Shown: positions 53,031 through 60,816 of the stretch, piece after piece
Layout of the letters: each line of letters starts with the position of its first letter
How positions within the stretch are numbered: the first letter of the stretch is position 1
Origin: Rhizobium etli_C
GTDB taxonomy: Bacteria; Pseudomonadota; Alphaproteobacteria; Rhizobiales; Rhizobiaceae
Direction: 5' to 3' (one strand)
Assembly (NCBI RefSeq): GCF_014198605.1
Contig: NZ_JACIHU010000012.1
Length of the DNA stretch: 64,000 nucleotides
Translations under genes and position numbers: made by a program
The notes under the pieces: model-generated
The model's database searches: none
The model's input: only the letters and a program-made list of their open reading frames with translations
Told to the model about the DNA's origin: nothing

Positions 53031-53254
53031 GGGGCGTCTCCCTTTTCACGAGACTGCATATCGTTCTGCCTGCGCCATGGCTTTGGATCGATCGGCTGCC
53101 TGACGACGTAGCCGGAGATCGGCGACCGGTAGGAGACCGGGCGGGGAGACGGCTCTTCGATCACGGCGGGACAAGCCACCACGTCGGGAGGAAGCGTGGA
53201 TGCGCAGCCGCCGACAACAAGCGGCAGCCCCACCACAAAAAGCGAGGGTTTCAT
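53027..53254 (-). CDS. Small lipoprotein
   Basis: 75 residues starting MKPSLFVVGLPLVVGGCAST, with a lipobox Cys at 17. The mature part is Pro-rich (EEPSPRPVSYRSPISGYVVR) and ends in a charged tail. It overlaps the TolC gene start by 4 bases, so it is coupled to it. Function unknown; it may assist assembly of the copper exporter. Confidence 0.7.
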   Translation of the reverse strand: MKPSLFVVGLPLVVGGCASTLPPDVVACPAVIEEPSPRPVSYRSPISGYVVRQPIDPKPWRRQNDMQSREKGDAP

Positions 53255-53346
53255 TATGAATTTTCCGAATAAGAGATAGCCTACGGCACCCGCCCAGATG
53301 CAGGCAGGCGACCGACATGGACCCGATCACGCGGGTGCGTCTCTAA

Positions 53347-53745
53347 TCAGATATTCGGGGGACGATGGAGAGCCGGCAGCTCGCCGAGAGTCGTACGATC
53401 GTCGGCGAACTGCCGGATCGAGGTCACGACGGGTCCGCCGACGTCGGGGCCTTCGCAGATGATGCCAAAGCCGCCGCAGAAGTCCTTGCAGCATTCCTGC
53501 TTGACGAGCTTCGACGCGCCATCGCCATCATGAGACATGTCGCCATGCGAATGATCATGATCGGCCACCGCCGCCATGTCGTGACCTTCATGGGAAGGCA
53601 TCACGTCCGTGGACACGACTTTGATCTCGGGAAACGAGGAGCCATGCATCGCCGCGTTGGCGTTCGACAGCGAGTACCCCGCCAGTGATACGATGATCAC
53701 CAGCCGCATCATCACGAGCAATCTGCTCAACGTGATCCGGTACAT
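53347..53745 (-). CDS. Secreted His/Cys-rich protein of copper island
   Basis: 132 residues from ATG 53745 (GAGGAG about 10 bases away). Signal peptide LLVMMRLVIIVSLAGYSLSN leads to a region packed with potential ligands: SHEGHDMAAVADHDHSHGDM and a Cys cluster KQECCKDFCGGFGIIC. It resembles small periplasmic metal-binding proteins (DUF2946-like in architecture), but no firm family was identified. It lies between the small lipoprotein and the divergent YqaA-like gene. Confidence 0.65.
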   Translation of the reverse strand: MYRITLSRLLVMMRLVIIVSLAGYSLSNANAAMHGSSFPEIKVVSTDVMPSHEGHDMAAVADHDHSHGDMSHDGDGASKLVKQECCKDFCGGFGIICEGPDVGGPVVTSIRQFADDRTTLGELPALHRPPNI

Positions 53746-53900
53746 CTTGCCCATGCTCCTCGGACTACATGCAAAGCCGTCCGATTTCAACTGCGACTCT
53801 TGTGTCATTGATGTTCGAGGCCTTTATGTGGCGATCATCAGGTCGTGCACAAGCTAGGGCTTCCAACAGTGGCAAGGTCAACAGGAGCTGTTCTTTTTTG

Positions 53901-54344
53901 ATGATTATCGACCTTGCATCCTACGCGGGCCTTTTCACCGCCGCCTTCGGTGCGGCGACGATACTGCCGATGCAGTCCGAGCCCGTGCTGGTCGGCCTTC
54001 TTCTCACGGGCAAGTTCCCAGTCCTCGTTCTGCTCGCCGTCGCCAGCGTCGGAAACACGCTTGGAAGCATCGTCAACTGGTTTCTCGGGCGCGGCATCGA
54101 ACGGTTCCGGGATCGGCGCTGGTTTCCAGTGGGCGAGGAAGCGCTCGAACGTTCGTCCCGCTGGTACAGGAAATACGGGAAGTGGACGCTGCTACTTTCC
54201 TGGATGCCGGTGTTTGGAGACGCTCTCACGGTTGTCGCCGGCGTGCTCAAGGAGCCGCTGCTAGCCTTTACGATCCTGGTATTCGTCGCGAAAACGGGGC
54301 GCTACGTCGTGCTGACACTAGCGACTCTACAGATTGCCAGCTGA
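53901..54344 (+). CDS. YqaA/DedA-like (SNARE-associated) membrane protein
   Basis: 147 residues from ATG 53901. Membrane helices are visible at about 5-25 (SYAGLFTAAFGAATILP), 33-52, and 115-140. The signature SVGNTLGSIVNWFLGRGIER is the SNARE-associated (VTT/YqaA) motif, and the KYGKWTLLLSWMPVFGDALT segment carries the conserved Pro and Asp. DedA-family proteins help maintain membrane potential and lipid flipping; YqaA is a short relative. Its 3' end overlaps the convergent cytochrome b gene remnant by 18 bases. Confidence 0.8.
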   Translation: MIIDLASYAGLFTAAFGAATILPMQSEPVLVGLLLTGKFPVLVLLAVASVGNTLGSIVNWFLGRGIERFRDRRWFPVGEEALERSSRWYRKYGKWTLLLSWMPVFGDALTVVAGVLKEPLLAFTILVFVAKTGRYVVLTLATLQIAS

Positions 54345-54811
54345 CTTCCGGCGCGGCAGCAGCATCCGGTCCAAGGGATCGTCTCGGGCAACCAGCGCGT
54401 GCCAGGCCGCCGCAGCGAAATGCAGCGCCACCATCGCCAGGATGATCCTGGAGCCGATGACGTGGTATGGCGCGATCCCGAACCAGACGTAGCTTGCAAG
54501 GAATCCCATGCAGGCCTGCCCGATGATTGCTGCGTAGAATGCATGGTGAAGCATCGTTGCGGTCCGCGCGGCCCACGTGTTGGGCGGGCTTATCGGGGGT
54601 GGCTGCATGATACGAAGAACCAGCCGCACGCCCATCAGCAGGCCGATCGCAATTCCTGCGAAGTTGTGGAAGAGGTGCTGGACGACGTGACGCCCATATG
54701 GACGGCGTGGTGGGTCCTCTCGATGCTGCCGCCCGTCAGGTACTGGACCGGGATCATCAGGGCGATCAGCCAGTGCAGTCCTATCTGGGCCGGTGTATAG
54801 CCACGTTTCAT
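54327..54811 (-). pseudogene. Cytochrome b561-type gene with frameshift
   Basis: From ATG 54811 (GGAGGGG site) it reads TPAQIGLHWLIALMIPVQYL, then THHAVHMG, giving the first haem-ligand His and a membrane helix. At about 54690-54700 the frame breaks; the continuation (HVVQHLFHNFAGIAIGLLMG, MLHHAFYAAIIGQACMGFL) runs one base over to the stop at 54327. The total of 485 bases is one short of a whole frame, consistent with a 1-base deletion. The protein would have been a four-helix b-type cytochrome of about 161 residues. Either inactive or a sequencing error. Confidence 0.75.
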
Positions 54812-54889
54812 CGATCCCCTCCGAGCGACAGGGGCAGACTAGCCGGCGCCGGTTAATGCTTCCTCATCCGCCATCCCAAAACGCGCTAG

Positions 54890-55105
54890 CCCCCACATTT
54901 CAGGCTGATGATGGCCTGTGCGGAGATCTGCCGGACCTCGGCGCATTTCATGCTGATCGGCTCGGAACATCACAAGCATGTCTACCGGGAATGCGCTGAA
55001 ATATGCGCGCAGTGCGCCGAGCACTGTGAACGCATAGGCGACATGCGGAGCTGCGTCGAGGCTTGCCGTCGCTGTGCCGAGAGCTGCCGCAAGATGGCGG
55101 CGTAA
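54890..55105 (+). pseudogene. Copper storage protein (Csp, four-helix bundle), 5' truncated
   Basis: The protein-like frame starts in mid-family directly after a TAG at 54887: PPHFRLMMACAEICRTSA, then HVYRECAEICAQCAEHCERI and SCVEACRRCAESCRKMAA. The CxxxC pairs match the Csp/DUF326 copper-storage fold. The first ~50 residues with the other Cys pairs are absent. A 65-residue ORF can start at ATG 54908, but half the bundle is missing. Copper binding would be compromised. It is one of several broken copper genes in this stretch. Confidence 0.75.
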
Positions 55106-55192
55106 CCGGGCAGCGCGTTCGCCCTCTTCCTGCCCAGATGACAACCGATACCCATCGCACGCATCATGGCATTGGATACTGACGGCGGATCG

Positions 55193-55747
55193 ATGAGGCA
55201 GGCTAATCACTGGAAAGGGCTCGGACTGCTCTCCTTCGCGGGAGCAGTCCTGATGACTGCCACCTCGTCGAAGGCTGCGGAGGACGTCGTTGCCGTTCGG
55301 CAGGCGGACATGAAGGCCATGGCGGCGGCAGCAAAGACGATCTCGGGCATGTTCAAAGATCCGACAAGCTACAAGTCTGCCGAATTCAGACTGGCAGCCG
55401 ATACTATCCGCGACAAGTCCGGCGTCGTTCTCTCCGGACATTTCGCTTCCGAGGCCGCCAGCACGCAGTCAAAGGCCAGGCCGAACATCCTCGAGGAACG
55501 AGAGCGGTTCGACCGCATCGCGAGCGATCTGCGCGATTACGCCGTCGCGCTCGACGCCGCCGCGGAAAAAAAACCCGGACCGATGACGACCGACATGCGG
55601 ATGAAGCCGGGCGAGGCGATGGGCGGCGGGCCGCTCGGCACCCACGTCCGCAACGAGCAGGTTCTCTCGGCGATGCCGGCGGAGCATGCCTTCCACCTCA
55701 TGCTCCAGACCTGCACGACCTGCCACGCCAGATTCAGGATGGAATGA
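55193..55747 (+). CDS. Class II cytochrome c (cytochrome c')
   Basis: 184 residues from ATG 55193 (ATG 55166 also in frame). A signal peptide (GLLSFAGAVLMTATSSKAAE) precedes a four-helix cytochrome c' with the haem motif CTTCHARFR at the extreme C-terminus, as in the family. Internal features RQADMKAMAAAAKTISGMFK and DRIASDLRDYAVALDAA fit. Cytochrome c' binds NO and CO in the periplasm and may protect against nitrosative stress; an electron-transfer role with the broken cytochrome b nearby is possible. Confidence 0.85.
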   Translation: MRQANHWKGLGLLSFAGAVLMTATSSKAAEDVVAVRQADMKAMAAAAKTISGMFKDPTSYKSAEFRLAADTIRDKSGVVLSGHFASEAASTQSKARPNILEERERFDRIASDLRDYAVALDAAAEKKPGPMTTDMRMKPGEAMGGGPLGTHVRNEQVLSAMPAEHAFHLMLQTCTTCHARFRME

Positions 55748-55842
55748 GCGGCGAACGCTCGGAACCGGGAATTTGCGCGCCTTCCTTAAGCTTCGGCCCG
55801 GGGTGGCTTGACGTTAGGTCCATGCGGCTCGCGCCCGCTCTG

Positions 55843-56024
55843 CTACGCCTTCGGTCGGTTTAGTCCGAAGCGGGCGTGGGGCTGCGCTTCGTCGTCGGAA
55901 TTGGCAAACTCCTCGATGATCGGGGATTCGGACCGATCGTCCTCCTGGCAATGCATGACCAAGTGCTTGAGGGTGGCGGTCTAGGCGTGGATCGCCGCGC
56001 CTTGCGCTTGGGTTCCTCGATGTG
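55843..56024 (-). pseudogene. 3' remnant of an HmrR/CueR copper regulator
   Basis: The C-terminal half of a MerR-family copper sensor can be read on the minus strand: HIEEPKRKA, then in another frame AAIHA, a TAG, and TATLKHLVMHCQEDDRSESP with IIEEFAN. CueR/HmrR end in this way (…LKHLVxHCxGDDRPDCPIIEEL…); here the second ligand Cys of the DCPI motif is Ser. No N-terminal HTH remains. It has a frameshift and a stop, so it is dead. It lies beside the copper island it presumably once regulated. Confidence 0.7.
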
Positions 56025-56182
56025 ATGGGAAGGTCAAGAGCCTTCTGCTTTCCGGATTGCCGCTCTCATGTTGAGTTCGATCCCGATATCTTCGATAATC
56101 GGTGGGACGATTTTCGCAGCTTTCCAGGGTGCCTTGGTTTCGAGTTCTTTGATGGAGCCAACAAGCGTCAATAGGAGCGGTG

Positions 56183-56857
56183 ATGCAGAGCCATGCGAGG
56201 CAGCGAGAGGATGCGGCGAAAACGCCGGCCACCGTTGCGTTCATAGATATCGCCGGATTCAGCGCTATTGCGGATGTTTATGGTGACGCGGCGGCGCTCG
56301 ATGTGCTCGGGGTGTTCGAGAGCATGGTGCGCGACGCCCTCAGTGGCTATGCGCCTCCGATCAAATGGATCGGCGACGAGGCGATGCTGTCGTTTCCTGA
56401 GCCCGAAACAGCGATCCAGGTGCTCGGAACGCTGCTGCAGGCATGCCGCAAGGAACCGCGTCTCCCGCTCACTCGGGCAGGGCTGAACCATGGGCCTGTG
56501 ATTTGCAGAGCAGGCGATCTCTTTGGATCGACGGTCAATATCGCCGCGCGAATCACTGCGCTCGCGTCGCCGGGTCAGTTGCTTGCCACCCAACCCATTG
56601 CTGAGGCGGCCGCCGCCCGAGGCATCCTGGTGCGCGATCTCGGAATGGTGGCGCTTAGATCGGTAGCCGATGAAGTCCCTCTCTTCGAGATCGATCTCGC
56701 TCCGTCGGCCGACCCGGCCTGGATAGATCCGGTGTGCAAGATGCACGCACCCTATTCATCCTACAGGCGCGCCGCCCCCGATGGGCCGTGGTTTTGTTCG
56801 CCGCAGTGTGAAGAAGCGTATCGACGTTCACCGCAGACCTATGAGTTGCCGCGGTGA
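56183..56857 (+). CDS. Class III cyclase fused to a C-terminal YHS domain
   Basis: 224 residues (ATG 56183 behind AGGAG). Residues 18-165 are a short class III cyclase homology domain: VAFIDIAGFSAIADVYGDAA with the first metal Asp, WIGDEAMLSFPEPE, and LFGSTVNIAARITALASPGQ. The last 45 residues form a YHS domain (IDPVCKMHAPYSSYRRAAPD, FCSPQCEEAYRRSP) with its CxM and CxxQC metal-type ligands. The full cyclase catalytic set is not certain, so enzyme activity is unproven. In this copper island a metal-sensing cyclase is an attractive inference. Confidence 0.85.
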   Translation: MQSHARQREDAAKTPATVAFIDIAGFSAIADVYGDAAALDVLGVFESMVRDALSGYAPPIKWIGDEAMLSFPEPETAIQVLGTLLQACRKEPRLPLTRAGLNHGPVICRAGDLFGSTVNIAARITALASPGQLLATQPIAEAAAARGILVRDLGMVALRSVADEVPLFEIDLAPSADPAWIDPVCKMHAPYSSYRRAAPDGPWFCSPQCEEAYRRSPQTYELPR

Positions 56858-56924
56858 CGCCTAGGCCTTCGGCAAAGGACCTGTTTTGCCTGGTGCTCCG
56901 CGCTGGAAGTCGCAGTCGTCTAAA

Positions 56925-57101
56925 ACTAGAGGGGTAACCGGCTTTTTTGAATGGCAGAATTGATCGGGACTGGATCGTTCTTCGTTTGAATCTGGCCGCA
57001 AGTTCGATGCTGGCGAAGGCCTCAGGATCGGCCGTCTTGATCGCCTGCGCCACCGTGCTTGCGCAGTGACCGCAGGTCATGTTCCGAATCGTACAAATGA
57101 A
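56925..57101 (-). pseudogene. CopZ-like HMA copper-chaperone remnant
   Basis: The minus strand reads FICTIRNMTCGHCASTVAQA, then IKTADPEAF and AIKKAGYPSS-like ending KKAGYPSSF. MTCGHC is the metal-binding motif of heavy-metal-associated domains. The interior is degraded (RRTIQSRSILPF) and the frame then runs on for 90 unrelated codons. The N-terminus overlaps the 3' end of the Crp gene; ATG 57080 overlaps the Crp stop. It may represent a fusion scar, and a translated product would lack a normal end. Confidence 0.6.
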
Positions 57102-57631
57102 CGGCGCCGTTTCGACAATTCCCGATAGAGGGCTTCCGGCGATACGCCGATATCCTCCGCCAGCGCCCTCCATTCGCCCTTCGACGGCAGCACGCCGTCG
57201 TTCCATGCAAGCCAGGACTCGAGACGAGCGGCAACGGTCTTCAGATTGGCGATTTCCGCGCGCTTGCGTGTTTGCTGGAGCTGGTGGGAAAGATAGGAAG
57301 CCCAGCCCTCGGCGAAGTCCGGGTTGCTGCGAAGTGCACGTCTGATCAAGGGAATTGGAACCGAGGTCGCCTCAAGCTCGGTGGCGGCGACGGCGTCACA
57401 ATGATAGACGCTGGAGAAGACCGAGGCTTCCGCGAGGACCAGTCCTGAGGAAGCACGCTGCAGCACCGCGACGTCGCCGCCGGGCTGATGCCGAACAAGA
57501 TGGACGATGCCGGACTCCACGAGATAGAGGCTTCCGACCTCGTCGCCCTGGTTGAAGACATGCTGGCTGGCTCCGAATGTTCTTCTTCCGGTCGAGAGGC
57601 TGCGAATGTGATCCATGAGGGTGGCAGACAT
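57077..57631 (-). CDS. Crp/Fnr-family regulator
   Basis: 184 residues from ATG 57631. The cNMP-binding beta-roll shows FNQGDEVGSLYLVESGIVHL and the RHQPGGDVAVLQRASSGLVL phosphate-cassette region (no clear RxxLxA for cAMP binding). The C-terminal wHTH begins WRALAEDIGVSPEALYRELS. It ends RRRSFVRFGT, shorter than usual (about 230), where the gene runs into the HMA remnant, so its last ~40 residues may be lost. It could regulate the nearby metal genes. Divergent from the CpxP-like gene with 70 bases between. Confidence 0.75.
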   Translation of the reverse strand: MSATLMDHIRSLSTGRRTFGASQHVFNQGDEVGSLYLVESGIVHLVRHQPGGDVAVLQRASSGLVLAEASVFSSVYHCDAVAATELEATSVPIPLIRRALRSNPDFAEGWASYLSHQLQQTRKRAEIANLKTVAARLESWLAWNDGVLPSKGEWRALAEDIGVSPEALYRELSKRRRSFVRFGT

Positions 57632-57701
57632 GATTTGGATCATGTTCTACGGTGCGGCGGCAAGCAATAGTGACGGTCCATCGGCAACCGGAACACTCTC
57701 G

Positions 57702-58220
57702 ATGAAGTCCCTGCTTCTCAGCTTTATTTTCGCCATTCTCTCGACTCAGGTGCTGGCCGAGGGGCGGCACCACGCCACTTCCCGATACATTGGGGAGGCG
57801 GGAAGGGAGGTCAAATCGTTATCGGAGGCGGATGTCGACGAACTGACCAGAGGTGACGGCTGGGGTTTGGCGAAGCCCGCCGAACTCAACGGCTATCCGG
57901 GTCCTTCACACGTGCTGGCAATGAAAAATCAAATCGGCCTCACGGACGACCAGTTCCAGAAGGTGCAGCAGGTTTTCGACCTGATGCAGGCCCGAGCATC
58001 TGCGGAGGGCAGGATCTTCGTCGACGCCGAGCGGAAACTCGATGCCGCGTTCAGGAGCAGGACCATTACGGAAACGGCACTTGGAGACCTTGTCGCCGAA
58101 GCCGAAGCGAGCCGGTCGCGGCTGAGGTTCATCCACCTCGCGGCGCATCTGGAGGTGGCACAGGTTCTCGACCCCGGCCAAATCGCGATCTATGAAGAGC
58201 ACCGCGGATATTCGAAATGA
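57702..58220 (+). CDS. Periplasmic CpxP/Spy-like metal-stress protein
   Basis: 172 residues from ATG 57702. A signal peptide (SLLLSFIFAILSTQVLAEG) precedes an all-helical domain with one LTxxQ-type motif (IGLTDDQFQKVQQVFDLMQA). A second copy is not present, as in the zinc-resistance ZraP/CpxP family. Such proteins act as periplasmic chaperones or metal sensors under envelope stress. It is divergent from the Crp gene, so the shared 70-base region could be its operator. Confidence 0.7.
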   Translation: MKSLLLSFIFAILSTQVLAEGRHHATSRYIGEAGREVKSLSEADVDELTRGDGWGLAKPAELNGYPGPSHVLAMKNQIGLTDDQFQKVQQVFDLMQARASAEGRIFVDAERKLDAAFRSRTITETALGDLVAEAEASRSRLRFIHLAAHLEVAQVLDPGQIAIYEEHRGYSK

Positions 58221-58335
58221 CAGCGAGATCAAGTTGAGTTGACTGCGCGCATGACGGCTGCGTCGTTCCGGCAGAGCGGTGGGGTCTCCACCGCCTTTCG
58301 GCCGGCGATGCCGGCCGTCGTCACTTCTAACCCTC

Positions 58336-58447
58336 TAGAACAGGATGATTTTAGGCCCGGTCGGCCTAAAATCTGAATCCGGTTCTAAATTAAAGAGTTA
58401 GAGCATGTCGCCCGAAAACCGCCCACACTTTTCGGCATCATGCTCTA
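58336..58447. repeat. Double-palindrome rhizobial intergenic repeat
   Basis: Two stem-loops occur in tandem. The first, GATTTTAGGCC (58347) / GGCCTAAAATC (58363) with a 5-base loop, is flanked by TAGAAC / GTTCTA. The second, TAGAGCATG (58399) / CATGCTCTA (58439), encloses CCGAAAA / TTTTCGG. This pattern (…GAGCATG…CCGAAAA…TTTTCGG…CATGCTC…) is common in Rhizobium intergenic repeats. It occupies the 350-base gap upstream of the iron ABC genes; I see nothing else coding there. Confidence 0.75.
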
Positions 58448-58571
58448 GGAGAGTGTGAAGCACGAGACAGCAGATATCTCGCCGCACTTGAGGGACAGAT
58501 GGCGCTTGTCGCAATTCGCGTCTCTATGATCTATGGGTGCCTCAGGACTTATAGTGGAACCGCGGGCGAGC

Positions 58572-59615
58572 ATGAAAGCTGAAATGAGCGAAATCGCAGT
58601 ACGACTGGAAAATGTTAGCCGTCGCTTCGGCATCACTGCAGCCGTGCGCGACCTTTCTCTTCATATTCGGCGTGGAGACGCGGTTTCGCTCGTGGGCCAT
58701 TCCGGTTGCGGCAAGTCTACGCTCCTGCGCATGATTGCCGGTGTCGAGATACCGGAATCCGGCCGCATCTTCCTCGAAGGTCGCGAGGTCGCAAGTTCGG
58801 CCACTTTCGTCGAGCCCGAGGCGCGTGGCGTCGGCTTCGTCTTCCAGGACTATGCTCTCTTTCCGCATCTGACCGTACGGGACAATGTCCTCTTCGGTCT
58901 CAAGCGACTTCAGAAGGGCGAAGCAGCCGCGCGGGCAGAGGAGATGCTCAGCAAGGTCGGAATCGAACATCTGACGCATCGCTATCCGCACACCCTCTCC
59001 GGCGGTGAACAGCAGCGTGTCGCGCTCGCCCGCGCCCTGGCGCCCCGGCCGAGCATCGTGCTGATGGACGAGCCCTTTTCCAATCTCGATCAGGGTCTGC
59101 GCGGGAAGGTACGCAGCGACACTTTGAGCCTGTTGAGGGCACTTGGCACGACTGTGATCATCGTGACGCATGATCCCCAGGAGGCACTTTCCGTCGGTGA
59201 CCAGGTGGTTCTGATGCGGGCAGGCGAAATCGTCCAGTCCGGCTCTGCCTATGATCTGCACGACCGTCCGACGAATGCCTATGCGGCAGAGTTTTTTTGC
59301 GCGTCGAGCAAAGTTCCCGGCGTTTACCGTGGCGGATGGATCGAGACCGCGATCGGTAACTTCGCCTATAGGCTCGATCGTCCGCCGGCAAGCTCCGTGA
59401 CCGTTTATATCCGGCCGCATGCTGTCGCGCTGTCCCCCGGCTCGGGAATCCGCGCTCGTATCGAAAACCGTGTTCTGCATGGTGAATTCGAGCAGATCAC
59501 GTTGAAGGTCGATGGCCTTGAGGTGCCGCTTAAGGCGAGAGCCCTGGAGCGGTTGCCCGTTGATGCGGAGGATATCGAGATCTCAATCCTCCCCGAGCGG
59601 CTGCTGGCTTTTTGA
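58572..59615 (+). CDS. Iron(III)-type ABC transporter ATPase
   Basis: 347 residues (ATG 58572; 58584 is an alternative). Walker A GHSGCGKST, Q-loop VFQDYALFPHLTVRDN, signature LSGGEQQRVALARALA, Walker B IVLMDEPFSNLD and H-loop VIIVTHDPQEALS. The C-terminal TOBE-like region (VYIRPHAVALSPGSG) is as in FbpC/PotA-type ATPases. With the SBP and the permease that follow it forms an Fe3+ importer. Order ATPase, binding protein, permease differs from the usual fbpABC. Confidence 0.9.
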   Translation: MKAEMSEIAVRLENVSRRFGITAAVRDLSLHIRRGDAVSLVGHSGCGKSTLLRMIAGVEIPESGRIFLEGREVASSATFVEPEARGVGFVFQDYALFPHLTVRDNVLFGLKRLQKGEAAARAEEMLSKVGIEHLTHRYPHTLSGGEQQRVALARALAPRPSIVLMDEPFSNLDQGLRGKVRSDTLSLLRALGTTVIIVTHDPQEALSVGDQVVLMRAGEIVQSGSAYDLHDRPTNAYAAEFFCASSKVPGVYRGGWIETAIGNFAYRLDRPPASSVTVYIRPHAVALSPGSGIRARIENRVLHGEFEQITLKVDGLEVPLKARALERLPVDAEDIEISILPERLLAF

Positions 59616-59750
59616 AAGCTCACGGTGAGCGCATTCTGCTGACCTACTCATCAAGTTTCCGTGATAGTTGCGTTCAAGTTCCGCGGGAAACTTGACTCTC
59701 AGGGTCATGAACTGCTGCAAGCAATGCGCATTCATTCGCGGAGGGACATA

Positions 59751-60773
59751 ATGAATTCACGCTCTATCCTCACATCCATGCTGCTTGCTGCTTCGGCGCT
59801 GATGTCGCCTGGCATCGCCGCCGCCGCAGAAATCAACCTTTACACGACGAGAGAACCGGCTCTGATTGCACCTCTTCTGGAGGCATTCACCAAATCGACC
59901 GGTACGAAGGTCAATACCATTTTCCTGAAGGACGGCCTCGCAGAGCGTGTCGCATCCGAAGGTGCCAGCTCGCCAGCTGACATCCTGATGGCCGTCGATG
60001 CCGGCAACCTTGTCGATCTGGTCGATAAAGGCGTAACGCAACCGGTAGAATCATCTGTTCTGAACTCGGCGATCCCGGAACAGCTGCGTGATGCCAAGGG
60101 CAATTGGTTTGCGCTTTCGATGCGCGCCCGCGTGCTCTACGCGGCCAAGGATCTTGATATCAGCACATTCAACTACGAGGAGCTTGCCGATCCCAAGTGG
60201 AAGGGCAAGATCTGCATTCGCTCGGGCCAGCACCCCTATAATACGGCACTGTTTGCTGACTACATCGCCCATTACGGCGCGGCAGACGCCGAGAAATGGC
60301 TGAAGGGTGTCAAGGACAACCTCGGACGCAAGGCAGCCGGCGGCGATCGCGATGCGGCCAAGGATATCCTCGGCGGCATTTGCGATATCGGTATCGCCAA
60401 CTCCTATTATGTTGGCTTGATGCGATCCGGCAAGGGTGGTGAAGAGCAGGTCAAATGGGGCGATGCCATCAAGGTCGTCCTGCCGACCTTCAAGAACGGC
60501 GGGACGCAAGTGAATATCAGCGGCGCGGCAATCGCCAAGCATTCACCGAACAAGGCCGAAGCCGTCAAACTTCTCGAATATCTCGTCTCTGACGAAGCGC
60601 AGAAGATCTATGCCGAGGCCAACTACGAATATCCTGTGAAGGCGGGCGTCGCGGCCGATCCGATCATCGCATCCTTTGGCGAACTGAAGATCGACAGCAA
60701 GCCCTTGTCCGAGATCGTCAGCCATCGCAAGCAGGCGAGCGAACTCGTGGACAAGGTCGGCTTCGACAACTAA
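59751..60773 (+). CDS. Iron(III)-binding periplasmic protein (FbpA/FutA type)
   Basis: 340 residues from ATG 59751 (GGAGG site). The signal peptide (LLAASALMSPGIAAAAE) precedes EINLYTTREPALIAPLLEAF, the FbpA-like opening. Further blocks include ADILMAVDAGNLVDLVDKGV, WFALSMRARVLYAAKDLD and GGICDIGIANSYYVGLMRSG, where the adjacent Tyr residues are the Fe3+ ligands in relatives. It captures ferric iron. Between it and the ATPase gene are 135 bases, and a hairpin follows its stop. Confidence 0.9.
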   Translation: MNSRSILTSMLLAASALMSPGIAAAAEINLYTTREPALIAPLLEAFTKSTGTKVNTIFLKDGLAERVASEGASSPADILMAVDAGNLVDLVDKGVTQPVESSVLNSAIPEQLRDAKGNWFALSMRARVLYAAKDLDISTFNYEELADPKWKGKICIRSGQHPYNTALFADYIAHYGAADAEKWLKGVKDNLGRKAAGGDRDAAKDILGGICDIGIANSYYVGLMRSGKGGEEQVKWGDAIKVVLPTFKNGGTQVNISGAAIAKHSPNKAEAVKLLEYLVSDEAQKIYAEANYEYPVKAGVAADPIIASFGELKIDSKPLSEIVSHRKQASELVDKVGFDN

Positions 60774-60780
60774 AGAACAG

Positions 60781-60807
60781 GGAAGGCGTCGCTGAGCGGC
60801 GCCTTCC
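60781..60807 (+). terminator. Hairpin between iron-binding protein and permease genes
   Basis: GGAAGGCG (60781) and CGCCTTCC (60800) pair perfectly around an 11-base loop, 8 bases past the binding-protein stop. It is followed by TCC, not a T run. It probably limits permease expression relative to the binding protein. Confidence 0.6.
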
Positions 60808-60816
60808 TCCCCGAGA

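Noticed and set aside
55166..55192. Upstream ATG of cytochrome c'
   Set aside because: The N-terminus it would add (MALDTDGGS) is polar and would weaken the signal peptide; ATG 55193 fits better.
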